From Nocardioides sp. Iso805N (GTDB lineage: Bacteria > Actinomycetota > Actinomycetes > Propionibacteriales > Nocardioidaceae): a stretch of DNA of 60,467 bases. The notes under the pieces were generated by a model that saw only the letters and a program-made list of their open reading frames with translations, ran no database searches and was not told the DNA's origin. The DNA lies in assembly GCF_000364605.1 (NCBI RefSeq), contig NZ_KB822589.1, positions 1 to 60,467 of the forward strand. The letters run 5' to 3'. Positions 1-7,117 of this stretch are shown one piece after another. A program made the translations under genes and the position numbers. Numbering within the stretch: the stretch's first letter is position 1; each line of letters begins with the position of its first letter.

Positions 1-1
1 C

Positions 2-415
2 GGCTACTCCATCGGCGCTGAGAGCGTGAAGCACGAACTGGCCCGGTTGTTCGAGGAACACGGTGCCCCGGGGATGATCCGCTCGGACAACGGCCGGGAG
101 TTCATCGCTACTGGCCTGCTGGAATGGCTGCGCGAGGTCGGCGTGACGCCCGTGCATGTGGCGAAGGCCAGCCCGCAGCAGAACGGGTACATCGAGCGGT
201 TCAACGGCTCGATGCGCGAGGAGTTGTTGAACCGCGAGTCGTTCCATTCCCTGACCGAAGCCAAGGTCGTGATCGGCGCCTGGGTGAAGCATTACAACGA
301 GTTCCGGCCCCACTCGGGGATCGGCATGCGCACCCCGGCAGCGTTCGCGGCATACTGTGCGACGCAGCCGCCTACGACAGATCAGGCGGCAAGTGAGAGG
401 GGCAGGTGTCGTTGA
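2..415 (+). CDS. IS3-family transposase (orfB), C-terminal part, cut by window edge
   Basis: Open from the first bases of the window, so only the C-terminal part of a DDE integrase-core transposase is visible. The second catalytic Asp lies in the motif S-D-N-G (about bases 80-91) and the catalytic Glu in Q-Q-N-G-Y-I-E-R-F-N-G (about 175-207). The tail W-V-K-H-Y-N-E-F-R-P-H-S-G-I-G is typical of the IS407/IS2-like branch of IS3. The 5' part and left end of the element lie outside the window, so it cannot be said whether the copy is complete. The stop overlaps the start of a small downstream frame. Family assignment is confident; activity is unknown. Confidence 0.9.
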   Translation, partial: GYSIGAESVKHELARLFEEHGAPGMIRSDNGREFIATGLLEWLREVGVTPVHVAKASPQQNGYIERFNGSMREELLNRESFHSLTEAKVVIGAWVKHYNEFRPHSGIGMRTPAAFAAYCATQPPTTDQAASERGRCR

Positions 416-534
416 CTACCAACACTCTTGCTGGACCAGAAGACGACGTCTTCTGGGACCTCTCGATTGACCGGGAGCTCCACTTCGAGTGGACCAAAAC
501 CTGGGGGCTAGACAGAAGCCTAAGAGTGGATTAA
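406..534 (+). CDS. small ORF (42 aa) overlapping the transposase 3' end
   Basis: A GTG at 406 is preceded by a purine-rich GAGAGGGG ribosome-binding-like stretch and opens a 42-codon frame ending in TAA at 532-534. It overlaps the transposase stop. The product is acidic and rich in Asp and Trp (for example G-P-E-D-D-V-F-W-D-L). The frame is the same as that of the gene beginning near 661, so it could be a short peptide gene or the 5' remnant of a longer gene interrupted at 532. A 10-bp inverted repeat (436-456) lies inside it. I do not recognise the product. Confidence 0.3.
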   Translation: MSLTTNTLAGPEDDVFWDLSIDRELHFEWTKTWGLDRSLRVD

Positions 535-660
535 GCAAATGGGAAGCGAGGGCTCTCGAGGCGACCCTCATTGGCAATTACCTTAAAACGTATCACGAAT
601 GCCCGCCTGGGCATAACTCGTATATCTGCACATAGCGATCAGGCAAGGATCGGATGTCCG

Positions 661-1485
661 GTGAAAACATTTTGGATTGTGGCCTCCCTTGTCGGATCGC
701 CCCGCCGTAAAGACGTTGAAGGCGCAATAAACTTTATCGCCTCTTTCGGCGATGAAGGCGTGGAGGTATTCCGAACAGAGTTGCGCTCCTTCCATCGAAC
801 GGCCGAAGAGAGCGGCCTCACAACACGGATGGAACAACTCTTCCGCGACTATTACCACGAGCCGACCGAGAGAGATGTTCGCGCAGCCGTGGAGTCGGTC
901 GTCCTCGCTCCGGCTGGCCCACGCTTCTTTGACAGGTTGGTGGGCAACCCGCAAGCGGCGAAAACTCCGGTGCCGCTCGAAACGACCTTCGAGGAGGCCT
1001 TGTCTGAGGTGCTGCGGACTGCGGCACCTCAGCCCTCGGGCTCACGGTCCCTGAAAGATCTCGCTTCCCTCAGGCGAGACGGAAGCCCGTGGATCTCGAT
1101 CAACATGTACATCGACGAGGCGGGCGGAACCCATCTCCGCTGGCCATTCTCGAATAGCATGTTTCTCACACACTTGAGTCGTCACGCCGTGTTCTGCTCG
1201 CAAAGTCAAGAATGGATCGGCCTGCGCACTCGATACGGCTTTCGAGAGCTCGACGTCTCCGTCGATTTCGGGCCCTCTTCACCTGACCCTGCGGAACGCG
1301 AGATTGAGTGGTCCAGCACCACCCGGATACACGCCGTCATCCCGCGTGGCGTCCCCCACGGCGACGATATGTCGGACGCCGCCGAGGCCGGCGATACCGA
1401 AGCTGCCCACGTCATGAACGAGGTGCGCCAGCTCCTGGAAAAGATCCCTGACAAGCCCTCATCGGGCCGGTCGAAGGTATCGTGA
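661..1485 (+). CDS. hypothetical protein (about 274 aa)
   Basis: Unrecognised protein. I chose the GTG at 661 because the sequence upstream to an alternative TTG at 571 does not look coding; an AAGGA lies about 11 bases before the GTG. No signal peptide or membrane segment is visible. The N-terminal third is helical and charged (around F-R-T-E-L-R-S-F-H-R). The middle holds W-I-S-I-N-M-Y-I-D-E-A-G-G-T, and the last 25 residues look like an amphipathic helix. Codon use is visibly more A/T-rich than in the metabolic regions, which fits recent transfer beside the IS3 element. It is convergent with the next gene, 13 bases away. Confidence 0.6.
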   Translation: MKTFWIVASLVGSPRRKDVEGAINFIASFGDEGVEVFRTELRSFHRTAEESGLTTRMEQLFRDYYHEPTERDVRAAVESVVLAPAGPRFFDRLVGNPQAAKTPVPLETTFEEALSEVLRTAAPQPSGSRSLKDLASLRRDGSPWISINMYIDEAGGTHLRWPFSNSMFLTHLSRHAVFCSQSQEWIGLRTRYGFRELDVSVDFGPSSPDPAEREIEWSSTTRIHAVIPRGVPHGDDMSDAAEAGDTEAAHVMNEVRQLLEKIPDKPSSGRSKVS

Positions 1486-1498
1486 CAAACCTCCTGGC

Positions 1499-1936
1499 CT
1501 ATTCGACCCAGGTGTCCAGATCCTCACGCTGTCGGGACAGCTCCGGCGCACCGCGGTAGAAATCGATCAGCTGGTCCAAAGCCGTGAGCGTGGCTCGCTT
1601 GCCGGCTGCGTCGATATGGCCAGTCAGGCGAAGCAGTACGAACCCCGCGGCGCGGACAGCGACCGCGTCGTCGAACTCCCCGCTCTCGACAAGCTCCGCC
1701 GGATCGTCTTCAAGCACGTCCGCCACTGTCGACGTCGGGCCAAGCTCATCTCGCCGCTCGTCCCACGTGTGCAGCATGTCCCAGCCCTCGTCGCCGCCGA
1801 ACGGGGCGACGTCGTTCGAGACGTCCTCATAGATCGGATCGGTGAAATGGGCCGCGAACTGTGGAGCGGGGGAAGGTAACTCGGAGTCGTTGGACTGAAG
1901 GCTGGGGCTGGTCGCACCCTCGTCTGTCATCGTCAT
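1499..1936 (-). CDS. small acidic hypothetical protein, possibly DUF4259-like
   Basis: A 145-aa acidic protein. ATG at 1936 follows a GGAGAG six bases upstream; a GTG one codon earlier is the alternative. The segment D-V-A-P-F-G-G-D-E-G-W-D, followed by a helical acidic region ending D-L-D-T-W-V-E, loosely resembles DUF4259-type proteins, whose N-terminus reads G-P-F-x-N-D-x-A. I hold that resemblance weakly. The first 25 residues are a low-complexity Ser/Pro/Asp stretch. It lies tail to tail with the hypothetical gene ending at 1485, and both may form one accessory cargo block. Confidence 0.55.
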   Translation of the reverse strand: MTMTDEGATSPSLQSNDSELPSPAPQFAAHFTDPIYEDVSNDVAPFGGDEGWDMLHTWDERRDELGPTSTVADVLEDDPAELVESGEFDDAVAVRAAGFVLLRLTGHIDAAGKRATLTALDQLIDFYRGAPELSRQREDLDTWVE

Positions 1937-2054
1937 CACTCTCCGGGGGTTACGGGGTCGCTGATGTCGGTCACCAGCACTCTCGCACGCAGTCAGTCAT
2001 GAGGCAACGGCGGCAGCTTTCCGGAGGCGGCGACGCACGGAGGTCTGCATTATG

Positions 2055-2177
2055 GGTGGCTGACAACAGGCTCGTCGGGCCGCGCCGGGATCGCTGGCCA
2101 CGCCCGACGGACGTGCCACGGCGAGCGATGATTGTGGGAGGAAGCCACGTTCCTATAGGCGATGTGTGTCAGCCACC
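2055..2177. repeat. 11-bp inverted repeat flanking about 100 bp
   Basis: The 11-mer GGTGGCTGACA (2055-2065) recurs inverted as TGTCAGCCACC (2167-2177), enclosing about 100 bases with no convincing gene. The size and layout would fit a miniature inverted-repeat element or a decayed insertion-sequence end, but no target-site duplication is evident. It lies within the 570-base gene-free stretch 1937-2508. Confidence 0.4.
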
Positions 2178-2229
2178 TTGGGCGCGGCTGCGTCCAAGGC
2201 GGTCTGCCGCCCGCCGCTCCGGCGCAGGG

Positions 2230-2361
2230 CTACTTTGACGGCCTCGCCGAGGCGCTGTCATCTCGTCAAAGTAGGACGCGGGAGCCTCGTCAATCTTCGT
2301 TGCATCTCGACAGTTGTCGAGATGCAGAGAACATTTCATTCTGGCTATGAAATGAATGTTC
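2230..2361. repeat. cluster of three perfect stem-loops in a gene-free stretch
   Basis: Three perfect inverted repeats stand in a row. First, 11-bp arms CTACTTTGACG (2230-2240) and its complement (2264-2274) enclose a smaller 6-bp hairpin (2241-2253). Second, 11-bp arms TGCATCTCGAC (2301-2311) and complement (2316-2326) have a 4-base loop. Third, 8-bp arms CATTTCAT (2332-2339) and complement (2347-2354) have a 7-base loop and lie inside a looser 7-bp pair (2329-2335/2355-2361). They sit upstream of the disrupted secreted gene at 2509. They could be operators, a small RNA or IS-end debris. Confidence 0.6.
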
Positions 2362-2508
2362 GAACGGATCTGAGTGTTCGCGTGGACAGCTCCGCCGGGG
2401 CGAGCGCGGCCAGCGGGGTCTGAGCTCGCCCAGATAGCGTCCGACCTTGCGCATCGCGCAAGTCGCCAACCAACTGAAATCTTCCTGACCGGAGCGTATG
2501 TTCCTGCC

Positions 2509-2895
2509 ATGACGACACACCGCTCTCGGCTCGCGGTAGCAGCACTTCTCTCCCTCTCTGCCGTGGCTGTCTCGGCGGTCTTCTCGGTGACTCTTGGCGC
2601 CGACGCCGTAGCACCTGCCAAGACAGTGCAGGTCTCGAGGGCAGCCGCTGGGGTGGACGCGCCCTCGATGAGCTCCAACGGTCGCTACGTCGTGTTCACC
2701 TCCGGTCCCACTGATGCCTCGCAGATCACCTTGTGGGACCGCAAGACCAAGACGACCCGCGTCGTGTCGGCGGCCAACGGTGTCGCGGGCAACGCGGCAT
2801 CGGGCCAGCCCTCCATCAGCCCAGCCCTCCATCAGCCCGGACGGTCGTTACGTCGTCTACGTGTCGATGGCATCGAACCTCGTCCCCAGCCGGCC
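2509..2895 (+). pseudogene. secreted TolB/WD40-type beta-propeller protein, frameshifted and truncated
   Basis: ATG at 2509 opens a normal secretory N-terminus: R-S-R-L, then a hydrophobic Ala/Val/Leu core and an A-D-A cleavage region. It is followed by propeller strands of the type S-S-N-G-R-Y-V-V-F-T-S and a D-R-K-T-K-T-T-R-V-V-S turn. At 2805-2836 a 16-base unit is duplicated in tandem, shifting the frame. Removing one copy restores Q-P-S-I-S-P-D-G-R-Y-V-V-Y-V-S in frame. The propeller sequence then ends at about 2890-2896, where antisense transposase sequence begins, so most blades are lost. Two independent lesions make this a dead gene. Confidence 0.8.
2805..2836 (+). repeat. 16-bp tandem duplication that frameshifts the propeller gene
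   Basis: CCAGCCCTCCATCAGC occurs twice head to tail (2805-2820 and 2821-2836). Because 16 is not a multiple of three, the reading frame changes at this point. The downstream frame continues the propeller motif S-P-D-G-R-Y-V-V-Y-V-S exactly, so the duplication is a clear inactivating event, probably replication slippage. Confidence 0.9.
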
Positions 2896-3157
2896 AACAC
2901 CGCGTCGGTTTCCACCGTGATCACGAGCCGGTCCGCGCTGCGGTCGACATCGAGGACGTGGAGGCCGTCCAGGCCCAGCAGCAGATCGGCGCGCGGACAC
3001 CACTGGTGGCCACGGCCGCACGTCCAGTGCGTCATGTCGAGGTCTTCAGTTCTTCAGGTTGCTTGGTCGCTCCTGATCCTGAAGACCTCGTCTCGTTCCC
3101 AACGGCTACGCCACGCCGGAACCCCGCAACTCACCCACGCTTAGATCCGAAGAGCCG
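2896..3157 (-). mobile_element. ISL3-type transposase fragment (N-terminus) with possible IS end
   Basis: On the minus strand an ATG at 3035 opens a frame reading L-L-L-G-L-D-G-L-H-V-L-D-V-D-R-S followed by L-V-I-T-V-E-T-D-A-V-L-A-G. This resembles the start of actinobacterial ISL3-family transposases just before their C-x-x-C-G zinc motif. The frame then runs into the propeller gene at about 2895, so the zinc ribbon and catalytic domain are missing. Upstream of the ATG, the minus-strand sequence GGCTCTTCGGATCTAAGC (ending near 3157) looks to me like an ISL3 terminal repeat, from memory and uncertain. The fragment is a decayed element end. Confidence 0.6.
3038..3090. repeat. 12-bp perfect inverted repeat upstream of the transposase fragment
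   Basis: CGAGGTCTTCAG (3038-3049) is repeated inverted at 3079-3090 with a 29-base spacer. It lies in the presumed 5' leader of the ISL3-type fragment and could form a hairpin that blocks read-through into the transposase gene, as seen in other insertion sequences. That role is inference. Confidence 0.5.
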
Positions 3158-3306
3158 CCAAAGTCCTCCCCGTGCGATTCGTTTGGAAGCGAGTTGGGTG
3201 TCCATAGCTTGCATCACCTCCGTGATGGGGCAGGTACTCGCATTCGTGAGCCGAACGATCTGGAAGACAGAGGCCGATAGGCGTGTTCGCTGGGCTGGGA
3301 GATGAT

Positions 3307-3801
3307 GTGAGCTCGGGCATACAGAGCTACGTGGGGCGCCTTGTCTGGCGGCGGCTCGACGGTGCGGTTCTGGTCAGCAACCTGGTGTCAGGGGTCCTGT
3401 GGCTGCTGTTGACGACATTCCTGTGGGGCGGGCTTGGTGTGCTGAGTCTGGGCCCGATCGGGGCGGCGTACGTCGTGGTGTGCAGTGTCTTCTTCGCGGC
3501 GGTCTACGCGAGTGAAACGCTCAGCCGGCGGCAGGAGCTTCTCACCTGGCTCGCTCCCTGGATTGCGGCCTGGCTCTTGGTGTTCCTGGGGGTGTTGTCC
3601 GATCACGAGCTGGGGGACGTTGGGTGGGCGTCTGCGGTAGCCATCTCAGTGGTGCTGGGCGTGATGGTGGGGATTCCTTACGTGCTGTGGCAGGTCGCGG
3701 CGCTGGTGATCAGGCAGCTCATGGCCTGGAGGGCCGGTCAGTCCACCTTGCCGACCGAGGGTGAATGGTCGGCCGGTCGGAACCAGGGAGATCGCGGCTG
3801 A
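3307..3801 (+). CDS. small integral membrane protein (about 164 aa)
   Basis: GTG at 3307 has a GGGAG ribosome-binding site six bases upstream, better than the in-frame GTG at 3283. About four hydrophobic segments are visible, including V-L-W-L-L-L-T-T-F-L-W, A-A-Y-V-V-V-C-S-V-F-F-A-A, W-I-A-A-W-L-L-V-F-L and A-I-S-V-V-L-G-V-M-V-G-I. A charged C-terminal tail follows. No enzymatic motif is seen and I do not recognise the family. It is the first intact high-GC gene after the mobile-element debris and is convergent with the TetR gene that follows. Confidence 0.65.
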   Translation: MSSGIQSYVGRLVWRRLDGAVLVSNLVSGVLWLLLTTFLWGGLGVLSLGPIGAAYVVVCSVFFAAVYASETLSRRQELLTWLAPWIAAWLLVFLGVLSDHELGDVGWASAVAISVVLGVMVGIPYVLWQVAALVIRQLMAWRAGQSTLPTEGEWSAGRNQGDRG

Positions 3802-3910
3802 GTCACGTACGGGCAAGCACTGACGCTCTGGTTCACCGTGGTCGCCATCCAGACCCAGGGCACCTGGCACCAACCCCCGAATGGTCGAGGTCAGGGGCGC
3901 CGAGGGCTAC

Positions 3911-4567
3911 TCAGTCCGCCTGGCTGAGGTGGACCATGGCGTCGTAGAGCTGCTGGTCGGTCATCGGCGGCTCGGGGATCGGGTGGGCCCGCTCGGCGCG
4001 GTAGGCATCGAGCATGAGGTAGAGGTGGCGTCGCCAGGCGTTCGGCGCCGTGGTGGTGGTGGCATCGATCATCCGGCCGTTGGACCAGATGAGGTTGACG
4101 ATGTCGGCCTGGCTGAGGTCGGGACGCACCTTGCCGGCATCCTGGGCGCGGGCCAGGACGTCCTCGATATGGCGACACATCTGGTCGTGGATGCGCTCGG
4201 TCTCGGCGTTGTCGGTGAAACGGCGGGAGAGGAAGTCGTTGAAGCCTCGGTCGCCGGCCTGCGTGGCGAAGAGGTTCTCCAGGTAGTAGACGAACCCGTC
4301 CCACGGATCCTCGATCGCCAGCGCCCTGGTGGCGCCGTCCATGAACTCCTCCAGCCGCGGACGGAAGGCGGCCATGAGCAGGTCCATGCGCGTCGGGAAG
4401 TGGCGATAGAGCGTGCCGATAGAGACGCCGGCCTCGCGTGCGATCTTCTCCAGGGAGGCATCCACGCCGTGCGTGGCGAACTCGCGGCGGGCGGCGCCGA
4501 TCAGCCGGTCGCGGCGCTCCTGCGCATCGCGGCGCAGCGGCCGCTGCTCGACCTCGCTCGCACTCAT
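3911..4567 (-). CDS. TetR/AcrR-family transcriptional regulator
   Basis: A 218-aa regulator. The N-terminal helix-turn-helix reads L-E-K-I-A-R-E-A-G-V-S-I-G-T-L-Y-R-H-F at about residues 35-55, the classical TetR DNA-binding helix pair. The C-terminal ligand domain resembles the SbtR-like class. I chose the ATG at 4567 (M-S-A-S-E-V) because the longer upstream frame runs through the promoter and operator region. It is divergent from the reductase at 4735, the usual arrangement in which the TetR protein represses both itself and its neighbour. Function confident at family level; ligand unknown. Confidence 0.9.
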   Translation of the reverse strand: MSASEVEQRPLRRDAQERRDRLIGAARREFATHGVDASLEKIAREAGVSIGTLYRHFPTRMDLLMAAFRPRLEEFMDGATRALAIEDPWDGFVYYLENLFATQAGDRGFNDFLSRRFTDNAETERIHDQMCRHIEDVLARAQDAGKVRPDLSQADIVNLIWSNGRMIDATTTTAPNAWRRHLYLMLDAYRAERAHPIPEPPMTDQQLYDAMVHLSQAD

Positions 4568-4624
4568 GTCTCCGATTCTACCGGCGATGTGGAGGCACAC
4601 CTCCGGTTCGATCCGCGCGAAAAT

Positions 4625-4660
4625 GAGGTACCCCTCCGGAATAAGGTGAGGGGGGCCTCC
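4625..4660. promoter_or_regulatory. candidate TetR operator in the divergent promoter
   Basis: Between the TetR and reductase genes two related half-palindromic blocks occur: GAGGTACCCCTCC (4625-4637) and GAGGGGGGCCTCC (4648-4660), spaced 23 bases start to start. CCCCTC (4631-4636) also pairs with GAGGGG (4648-4653) across 11 bases. The position, overlapping the likely promoters of both genes, suits an autorepressor site. No binding evidence exists in the sequence alone. Confidence 0.4.
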
Positions 4661-4734
4661 GTTGAGACCTTGAAGCCGGAGCGGCAATCGCCGCCCTCTC
4701 AACCGACCACCCAGTGGCCAGAACAGGACCTCTC

Positions 4735-5352
4735 ATGAGCACCATCACCATCATCGGCGCCGGCAACATGGCCACCGCGATCGGCGGGCGAGCGGCCCGG
4801 AGCGGCCACACCGTCGAGATCATGAGCCGCAACCAGGCCCATGCCCAGGCCGCCGCTGACCAGATCGGCAACGGCGCGGTCGTCGGCACGTACGGCGCGA
4901 TCCCGGCAGGTGACATCGTCGTCCTGGCCGTGCTCCACCAGGGCGCAGTCGACGTCGTCACCCACTTCAGCGAGGCGCTCGCCGGCAAGATCCTGGTCGA
5001 CATCACCAACCCGTTCAACGCAGACGGGACGGGCATCGTGACGAGCGAGGGCAGCTCGGTCTCCCAGCAGATCGCCGCCGCCGCGCCCGCTGGCACGCCC
5101 GTCGTGAAGGCCTTCAACACGATCTTCCGCGATGTCCTGGCCGAGGCCACGCCGCTGGATGTGCTCTTCGCCGGCGGCAGCCCCGAGGCACGGGCGCGTT
5201 TCGCTGAGTTCGTCACGAGCCTCGGCATGCGGCCGCTCGACACCGGCGGACCCGAGGGCACCTACGTCCTCGAGTGGGCGGCCATCCTCCTGATGGGCCT
5301 GGCCCGCAACGGCGCCGGCTGGAACGTCGCCTTGGGCGCGAACATCCACTGA
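4735..5352 (+). CDS. NADPH-dependent F420 reductase-like / NAD(P)-binding oxidoreductase
   Basis: A 205-aa Rossmann-fold protein. The dinucleotide motif I-T-I-I-G-A-G-N-M-A-T-A-I-G-G is at residues 4-18. The fold then follows the F420:NADP oxidoreductase-like family, with V-V-L-A-V-L-H-Q-G-A-V, V-D-I-T-N-P-F-N and V-V-K-A-F-N-T-I. ATG at 4735 has AGGA upstream. It is a soluble cytoplasmic enzyme that probably moves hydride between NADPH and a deazaflavin or related acceptor; the true substrate cannot be read from the sequence. It is divergent from, and probably controlled by, the adjacent TetR protein. Confidence 0.85.
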   Translation: MSTITIIGAGNMATAIGGRAARSGHTVEIMSRNQAHAQAAADQIGNGAVVGTYGAIPAGDIVVLAVLHQGAVDVVTHFSEALAGKILVDITNPFNADGTGIVTSEGSSVSQQIAAAAPAGTPVVKAFNTIFRDVLAEATPLDVLFAGGSPEARARFAEFVTSLGMRPLDTGGPEGTYVLEWAAILLMGLARNGAGWNVALGANIH

Positions 5353-5371
5353 CCTGAGCGATGCCCGCTCG

Positions 5372-5399
5372 GGGCAGGCAGGCAGGAGCCTGCCTGCCC
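5372..5399. terminator. strong hairpin terminator between convergent genes
   Basis: Arms of 12 bp (GGGCAGGCAGGC at 5372-5383 and its complement at 5388-5399) enclose a 4-base loop. It stands between the reductase gene ending at 5352 and the minus-strand flavoprotein gene ending at 5462, so it can serve both strands. There is no long T-run, as is usual in actinobacteria. Confidence 0.8.
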
Positions 5400-5461
5400 G
5401 CGTCGGCACTCCTCAGGCCCCCTGCCAGGCGACCGCCGACGCGCCGGGCCGCGGGGCTTGT

Positions 5462-7117
5462 TCACCGCCGACCTGCACTCTCGAGGAACTCGTGGACGAG
5501 ACGCACGGCCATGGCGCCCTCACCGACCGCGGAGGCGACGCGCTTGACCGAGCCGCTACGGACGTCACCGACGGCGAACACTCCGGGCGTGTCCGTCTCG
5601 AACAACGTGCCGCACCGACTGGTCACCCCCGTCAGCACGTATCCGCGCTCATCCAGCTCGATCCGATCCTCCAGCCAGGCGGTGCGCGGCTTCGAGCCGA
5701 CCAGCACGAACAGCGCCGAGCTCTTGACGACGTGCGTCCGGTCGCCCTCGACCTCCTTGAGGACGACGGAGTCCAGGGCCAGGTCCCCCTCGAGCCGGTG
5801 CACCTCGCAGTCTCGCCAGACGCGGATCCGCGGAGTCCTCTCGATCCGGTCCGCCAGGTAGCGCGACATGTCGCGATGCAGCTCGTGGTGGCGAATCACC
5901 AGGTTGACCGCCGACGACCGGCGGGAGAGGAACAGGGCAGCCTGGCCGGCAGAGTTGCCACCGCCGACGACGGTGACGGGGTCGCCGCCGCACATCTGCG
6001 CCTCGGACTCGGTCGCGGCGTAGTAGATGCTGCTGCCCTCGAAGCGATCGAGGCCGGGCACGTCCAGCCGCCGGTACTGGACCCCGGTCGCCAGGATCAC
6101 AGCGTGCGCCGTCACGTCCTCTCCCTCGGAGAGTCCGATGACGTGGTAGCCCTCGGAGTCGCGGAGGGACACCGCCTCGCCGGGGACGATGAAGCTGGCA
6201 CCGAACTTCCGCGCCTGCACCACCGCCCGGTCCGCCAGCTCGGCTCCGGAGATGCCCGCGGGGAAGCCCAGGTAGTTCTCGATCTGGGACGACGTCACGG
6301 CCTGCCCACCGGTCGCCACCGCGTCGAGGACGAGCGATGAGAGACCCTCGGACGCGCCGTACACCGCCGCCGCGAGGCCGGCCGGACCGGCGCCGACGAT
6401 GACCAGGTCGTAGGCGTCGCGGGCGGGAGCGGCGCGCAACCCGATGAGGGTCGCGAGGTCGGCGTTGCTCGGATTGCGCAGGACGTGCTCGCCCTTCCAG
6501 ATCACCACCGGTGTCTCCTCAGGCGTGACACCGAGCCTTCGCAGGACGCCCTCGGCCTCCGGGTCCTCCTCCAGGTCGACCCAGCGGTGCGGGATCCGGT
6601 TCCGACTTGCGAAGTCCCGGATCCGCCGGCTGTCGGAGGAGTACCGGGAACCGACGATGCGGAGGCCGGCGCCGGTGCCCGCGTGCAGGCTGCGACGTAC
6701 GAGGAAGGCTCGCAGGATGAGGTCGCCGAGCACGGGATCCTCGAGGACCGCCTCCTGGAGTCGCTGGACGGAGACGGCGAGCACCTCCGCGTCCTCCTCG
6801 GCGATGGCCGTGACGTAGATGGTCTGCCCGGTGAGCAGCGACAGGTCGCCGAGGAATCGTCCGGGACCGTGCACCGCGATGAGCTGCGATTCGCGGTCGG
6901 ACTGCCGCACCGAGACCAGACCTTCCAGGATCACGAAGAAGTCGCAGTCGCGGTCTCCTTCACAGAAGAGCGCCGACCCCTTGGGCACCCGTCGCCGGGT
7001 GCCGAACCGCGACAGCGTCATCACCTGCTCATCGGTGAGCCTCGGGTAGGCACCTGACACGTCCGGCGTCTCGGGTCGTGCCGGCCCCTCCTGCTCAGAC
7101 GTACTGGTCGTCGACAT
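5462..7117 (-). CDS. cyclic-nucleotide-binding domain / thioredoxin-reductase-like flavoprotein, no redox Cys pair
   Basis: A 551-aa three-part protein. Residues about 30-150 form a cNMP/Crp-type effector domain. Residues about 155-230 form a glutaredoxin-like fold in which the usual C-x-x-C is replaced (S-R-Y-S-S-D-S). From about 237 a thioredoxin-reductase FAD/NAD(P)H module follows, with V-G-A-G-P-A-G-L-A and V-G-G-G-N-S-A-G-Q. The active-site disulfide of TrxR is missing: the site reads A-A-T-E-S-E-A-Q-M-C-G-G-D. It is the last gene of the chaperone operon and overlaps the zinc-finger gene by 23 bases. It probably acts as a flavin redox sensor or transfers electrons to a partner such as the operon's thioredoxin; the latter is inference. 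Confidence 0.85.
   Translation of the reverse strand: MSTTSTSEQEGPARPETPDVSGAYPRLTDEQVMTLSRFGTRRRVPKGSALFCEGDRDCDFFVILEGLVSVRQSDRESQLIAVHGPGRFLGDLSLLTGQTIYVTAIAEEDAEVLAVSVQRLQEAVLEDPVLGDLILRAFLVRRSLHAGTGAGLRIVGSRYSSDSRRIRDFASRNRIPHRWVDLEEDPEAEGVLRRLGVTPEETPVVIWKGEHVLRNPSNADLATLIGLRAAPARDAYDLVIVGAGPAGLAAAVYGASEGLSSLVLDAVATGGQAVTSSQIENYLGFPAGISGAELADRAVVQARKFGASFIVPGEAVSLRDSEGYHVIGLSEGEDVTAHAVILATGVQYRRLDVPGLDRFEGSSIYYAATESEAQMCGGDPVTVVGGGNSAGQAALFLSRRSSAVNLVIRHHELHRDMSRYLADRIERTPRIRVWRDCEVHRLEGDLALDSVVLKEVEGDRTHVVKSSALFVLVGSKPRTAWLEDRIELDERGYVLTGVTSRCGTLFETDTPGVFAVGDVRSGSVKRVASAVGEGAMAVRLVHEFLESAGRR

Noticed and set aside
2374..2508. Upstream start for the propeller gene at 2374
   Set aside because: The signal peptide begins properly at the ATG at 2509; the earlier residues are polar and lack a secretion context.
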